A program made the position numbers and the translations under genes. Positions 16,210 to 17,353 of a stretch of 17,353 nucleotides of DNA are shown here, in pieces. The notes beneath the pieces are model-generated. The model had not been told where the DNA came from and made no database searches. It saw only the letters and a program-made list of their open reading frames with translations. The stretch spans positions 1 through 17,353 of the forward strand of contig JAHZGZ010000250.1 in assembly GCA_019420545.1 (NCBI GenBank). Reading direction: 5' to 3'. The DNA comes from Bacteroidales bacterium. GTDB lineage: Bacteria > Bacteroidota > Bacteroidia > Bacteroidales > Muribaculaceae. The first letter of the stretch is position 1, and every line of letters begins with the position of its first letter.

Positions 16210-17090
16210 CAGATACAATATATTATTACTGCAAATGATATTCCCCACGCCGCCACACAAAGTTGTGTGAAACGATCGTGCAGAAGCACTTTCGTTGGGG
16301 AACCGGAGCGCACATCGACAATAGTCAGCTGAAGATAGCGCAGCACCCCGAGAAGCACAAACACCGCTGTATAATACAGGCAGTCATTTCCGATACGCGA
16401 CGTCACATCAGCCGATACGGTATAAAGCAGAGATGCGACAATGGTGACCGCACCCACAATCGATATGGCCTGATTCATAAAATCAAGGTTGTAGCTACTC
16501 GTATTTTTGCGCGTCGACACCCCGGTATCCTCATATATCACCACATCGTCGCGCCGCTTGGCAAGCGCGAGGAAAAGGGCAAGCAGGAAGGTCATCACAA
16601 CTATCCAATGCGACAGTTCCACCTGCGTAACAGCCGATCCCGCCAATAGCCGCAGTACGAATCCTACGGATATGATAAACACGTCGATAAGAGCATGACG
16701 TTTCAGCCACAGGCAATACATTATATTCAGCACGACATATACTCCGAGAACCGTACAAAGCCCCTGCCAGTCATCCCCGAGAAGCAATATTGCAATCACT
16801 GCCGATGCGGCAAGGAGACCCGCGGAAATGGCGTAGGCCGCGCCTATGCTTACATTTCCGGACGCAATCGGGCGCTTGCACTTACGTGGATGCATACGGT
16901 CGGCTGCCACGTCGCGTATATCATTGAAACAATACACAGCACTGCACACCAGCGAAAAACACACGAAAGCGATCGCCGTACGCCACAGCAAAGGAAGTTC
17001 GGTAAAACGTCCGCTGAAAAACAGCGGGGCAAACACGAAGCCGTTTTTCAGCCACTGCCACGGACGCATCAATGTTATGATACTTTTCAT
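16209..17090 (-). CDS. UbiA family prenyltransferase, probable decaprenyl-phosphate phosphoribosyltransferase type
   Basis: 293 aa polytopic membrane protein with about nine helices. The first Asp-rich motif is N56-D57-x-x-D60-x-x-x-D64 (FNDIRDVAADRMHPRK) and the second Y125-x-x-x-x-K130-x-x-x-x-x-D136. RPWQWLKNGFVFAPLFFSG at the start and LFLALAKRRDD (172-182) are the features I recognise from the DPPR synthase branch (Rv3806c-like), which joins 5-phosphoribose diphosphate to a polyprenyl phosphate. That function is inferred from these motifs; other UbiA substrates cannot be excluded. It overlaps the upstream membrane protein (TAATG at 17090) and the HAD phosphatase (TGATG at 16209) by one base each, so the three genes are coupled. 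Confidence 0.82.
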   Translation of the reverse strand: MKSIITLMRPWQWLKNGFVFAPLFFSGRFTELPLLWRTAIAFVCFSLVCSAVYCFNDIRDVAADRMHPRKCKRPIASGNVSIGAAYAISAGLLAASAVIAILLLGDDWQGLCTVLGVYVVLNIMYCLWLKRHALIDVFIISVGFVLRLLAGSAVTQVELSHWIVVMTFLLALFLALAKRRDDVVIYEDTGVSTRKNTSSYNLDFMNQAISIVGAVTIVASLLYTVSADVTSRIGNDCLYYTAVFVLLGVLRYLQLTIVDVRSGSPTKVLLHDRFTQLCVAAWGISFAVIIYCI

Positions 17091-17353
17091 TACTCAGTCA
17101 TTTTAGAAACATTTGTCCCGCATGTTTTCTTTATGCACTTATTCGTGCAATATCGCGTGAAACCGTAAGCGGCCCACATTACCATGACAAACAGGAAAGG
17201 ATAGTGATACCTTGGTGTAACGGCCAACAGACATGTCCCGGCAACACCTCCGAGCCACAACAGGAGCCATATTCCTTTCACCGTGAATATATCCTTACGA
17301 CATATCCACAGAGAGCATGCAAACAATATCAGCACAATATAATATACGAGGCT
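17090..17353 (-). CDS. C-terminal part of a polytopic membrane protein, probable glycosyltransferase
   Basis: 88 codons in frame to the right edge; the rest of the gene lies outside. Two or three hydrophobic segments are visible (LVYYIVLILFACSLW; WLLLWLGGVAGTCLLAV), followed by TPRYHYPFLFVMVMWAAYGF and a basic tail. The RYHYPFLF motif before the last helix is typical of the C-terminal ends of GT-C type, polyprenyl-phosphate-sugar-dependent glycosyltransferases (PMT/ArnT-like), but so short a piece does not prove it. Its stop overlaps the UbiA start. If it is a GT-C enzyme, it could use the lipid-linked pentose made by its neighbours. Confidence 0.5.
   Translation of the reverse strand, partial: SLVYYIVLILFACSLWICRKDIFTVKGIWLLLWLGGVAGTCLLAVTPRYHYPFLFVMVMWAAYGFTRYCTNKCIKKTCGTNVSKMTE

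Noticed and set aside
16210..16260. Upstream in-frame ATG for the HAD phosphatase
   Set aside because: It would place 17 extra non-conserved residues inside the end of the UbiA gene; the one-base overlap start at 16209 fits better.

Overview
The window reads as ordinary chromosome of a Bacteroidales bacterium, perhaps a Muribaculaceae-like or Bacteroides-like gut commensal; the family-level guess is weak. Evidence: several genes are preceded by the Bacteroidetes -7 promoter element TAnnTTTG (near 2455, 2547, 4737, 7567, 9015, 11754 and 15535), Shine-Dalgarno sequences are weak, the proteins are of Bacteroidetes type (long FabI, DUF4153, WD40-caspase), and prfA and pyrF lie close together. No tRNA, rRNA, CRISPR array, insertion sequence, integrase or phage gene was seen, and no gap without a gene exceeds about 200 bases.

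Left part (1-8031). An exported WD40-caspase protein on the minus strand runs off the left edge. It is divergent from an ABC-F ATPase of the YbiT type, whose second ATP site looks degenerate. After a 9-bp tandem repeat with a 17-bp inverted repeat comes a small Dabb-domain gene and a strong terminator. Two tandem SLC6-type (NSS) sodium symporters and a HIT-family hydrolase follow on the plus strand.

Middle (8032-11711, minus strand). A hairpin separates the convergent HIT and fabI genes. fabI (enoyl-ACP reductase) has the best promoter in the window. Upstream lie a SAM-dependent methyltransferase with a THUMP-like C-terminus and pgk (phosphoglycerate kinase), which has its own promoter and terminator.

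Right part (11851-17353, minus strand). prfA (release factor 1), a DUF4153 membrane protein and pyrF form one tight operon. Upstream of it, and separated by a terminator, is a three-gene operon joined by 1-nt stop/start overlaps: the C-terminus of a polytopic, probably glycosyltransferase, membrane protein; a UbiA-family prenyltransferase resembling decaprenyl-phosphate phosphoribosyltransferase; and a HAD-IB phosphatase. Together they suggest synthesis and use of a polyprenyl-phosphate-linked pentofuranose.

Most of the window is housekeeping. The parts that merit a second look are the exported caspase with its apparently leaderless promoter, the asymmetric ABC-F ATPase, the intergenic 9-bp repeat hairpin, and the lipid-linked pentose operon at the right edge. 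I found no clear evidence of an entirely new system.
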